This document shows, piece by piece, positions 48,263 to 49,031 of a stretch of 49,031 nt of DNA. This DNA is from Phycisphaerales bacterium (GTDB lineage Bacteria > Planctomycetota > Phycisphaerae > Phycisphaerales > UBA1924), in contig JAJDDI010000034.1 in the NCBI GenBank assembly GCA_029260375.1, forward strand, positions 1 through 49,031. The letters run 5' to 3'. The notes beneath the pieces are model-generated. The model saw only the letters and a list, made by a program, of their open reading frames with translations. It was not told where the DNA came from and ran no database searches. Every line of letters starts with the position of its first letter. The stretch's first letter is position 1. Both the position numbers and the translations under genes were made by a program.

Positions 48263-48970
48263 TCAGGGTGCGTCTTTGCAACTGACCAAGACAAACCCGC
48301 GGAGGACGCCCGAGCCCTCGGGCTGCACGGTGGTGCGCTCGTAGGTGACCTCCCGGGGGTCGGCGCCGAGACTGGCGCGGAGCTTGGCGAGGCCGGACTC
48401 GACGGCGGCCTCGCGGGCCTCGCGCAGGTTCGAGCCGACGCCCGAGGCGACGATGCGGATCCGCCCCGGCGTGCTGGCGGGGGAGACCTTCCACCACTCG
48501 AAGGAGGTGGCCGGCTGGGGGGTTGGCTGGGGCGTCGGGTTGACGGCGGGCTCGGGGTCGGGCTTGGGCTGGGGGGGCGGGCTCGCCTTGGGCTGCTCGG
48601 CGGAGGCGACCTTGATGGTGGACTGGATCTGGTTGTCGGCGGCGCGCTGCGCGGTGGACGCGGGCGGCGTGCTCGCGCTGGCCTGCTTCTTGGGCGGGGC
48701 GCTCAGGTCGTCGCCGGGGCGGGGGGCGCGGACGATCGCGCCGGGTCGGCGGCGCGGGTGCTCTGGATCGGCCTGGGCGCGGGATGGCGTTGCGTTCGCA
48801 AGGCCGGGCGAGACGGAGACGGGGTTGGCGACGACGAGGTCGCGCTGGCGCACCGGGGCGGTGTTGGTTGAGCCGCAGGCGGGGAGCATGGCGGCGAGGG
48901 CGCCCAGTGCGATCGCGAGGGCGGCGCGGGCTGCGGTCGTGCTGGATGCGGCGCCGGGTCTGGTGTTCAC
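48263..48970 (-). CDS. Proline-rich lipoprotein, hypothetical
   Basis: 235 residues. The signal peptide ends in a lipobox L-P-A-C (MLPACGS, about residue 32). A Pro/Ala/Gln/Lys-rich stretch (residues about 90-155, PKASPPPQPKPDPEP) follows. The C-terminal 80 residues (WWKVSPASTPGRIRIVASGVGSNLREAREAAVESGLAKL) look like a small folded domain resembling LPP20/SIMPL-type lipoprotein tails, but I am not certain. Cell-envelope localisation is inferred from the lipobox. It lies 66 bp upstream of scoA on the same strand. Confidence 0.7.
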   Translation of the reverse strand: MNTRPGAASSTTAARAALAIALGALAAMLPACGSTNTAPVRQRDLVVANPVSVSPGLANATPSRAQADPEHPRRRPGAIVRAPRPGDDLSAPPKKQASASTPPASTAQRAADNQIQSTIKVASAEQPKASPPPQPKPDPEPAVNPTPQPTPQPATSFEWWKVSPASTPGRIRIVASGVGSNLREAREAAVESGLAKLRASLGADPREVTYERTTVQPEGSGVLRGFVLVSCKDAP

Positions 48971-49031
48971 GCGCTGGCCCCTTCTCGGCGGATCCGCGGG
49001 CTACTCGGACCTGAACAGGTCCCGCTGATCG

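Noticed and set aside
49007..49022. A short GGACCT/AGGTCC inverted repeat at the window end
   Set aside because: A six-base stem with no T-run; its context is cut off by the window edge.

Overview
The window looks like a piece of a planctomycete chromosome, most likely order Phycisphaerales. The DNA is GC-rich throughout and codon third positions are mostly G or C. The clearest lineage signals are three secreted proteins ending in the paired ADLAEPFG..DFSDV..FL.AFG repeat and a terminal GCP (the 'GC-type dockerin' known mainly from Phycisphaerales), three secreted proteins with a PAP/PSP + hydrophobic helix + RRRR tail (PEP-CTERM-like), zinc ribbons of the CxxC.YDL...CPEC type, and many TPR-sulfotransferases. 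I see no rRNA or tRNA gene, prophage, transposase or CRISPR array.

Layout. 1-4.2 kb: a PEP-CTERM-like protein, two paralogous RRM RNA-binding proteins with a shared leader hairpin, two NTF2-like proteins, DUF3465, RidA and DUF2809 proteins. 4.4-8.0 kb: a forward run of DUF2959, a beta-carbonic-anhydrase-like protein, a small membrane protein, an HD phosphohydrolase, a TrmH-type methyltransferase and an MscS channel. 8.0-13 kb: SYLF lipoprotein, RluA-type pseudouridine synthase divergent from TagI, ApaG, and a Rieske oxygenase. 13.2-16.8 kb: two large secreted GC-dockerin proteins, one an agmatine-deiminase-family enzyme. 16.8-25.6 kb: four TPR-sulfotransferase paralogues on the minus strand, interrupted by a one-domain asparaginase, two zinc-ribbon membrane proteins and ribosomal protein bL21. 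25.6-36 kb: BipA/TypA, a PEP-CTERM-like protein, an ECF sigma/anti-sigma/exported-protein operon, a B12-binding-domain-like protein, UbiE/MenG, an M48 protease and an M19 dipeptidase carrying an in-frame repeat insertion. 36-44.5 kb: DUF4332, CtlX-like hydrolase, CoA-transferase subunit B, an alpha/beta hydrolase, and a Feo iron-uptake operon behind a near-perfect promoter overlapped by a Fur-box-like palindrome. 44.7-49 kb: a HAF-repeat GC-dockerin protein, another PEP-CTERM-like protein, a cupin, CoA-transferase subunit A (about 8 kb from subunit B) and a lipoprotein.

The most unusual points are: (1) the shared 5' leader hairpin with a conserved loop CGGTTC[AG]AA and conserved GCAGAAGG Shine-Dalgarno block in front of both RRM genes, suggesting an autoregulatory RNA element; (2) a dispersed palindromic repeat inserted in frame into the dipeptidase, with a relative in the rplU leader; (3) a 39-bp duplication of the scoA 3' end flanking a cupin gene; (4) 3'-end hairpins whose stems differ but whose loop and flank are constant; (5) a B12-binding-like domain lacking the DxH histidine; and (6) the cluster of four TPR-sulfotransferases. 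All functional statements come from motifs read by eye; no database search was run.
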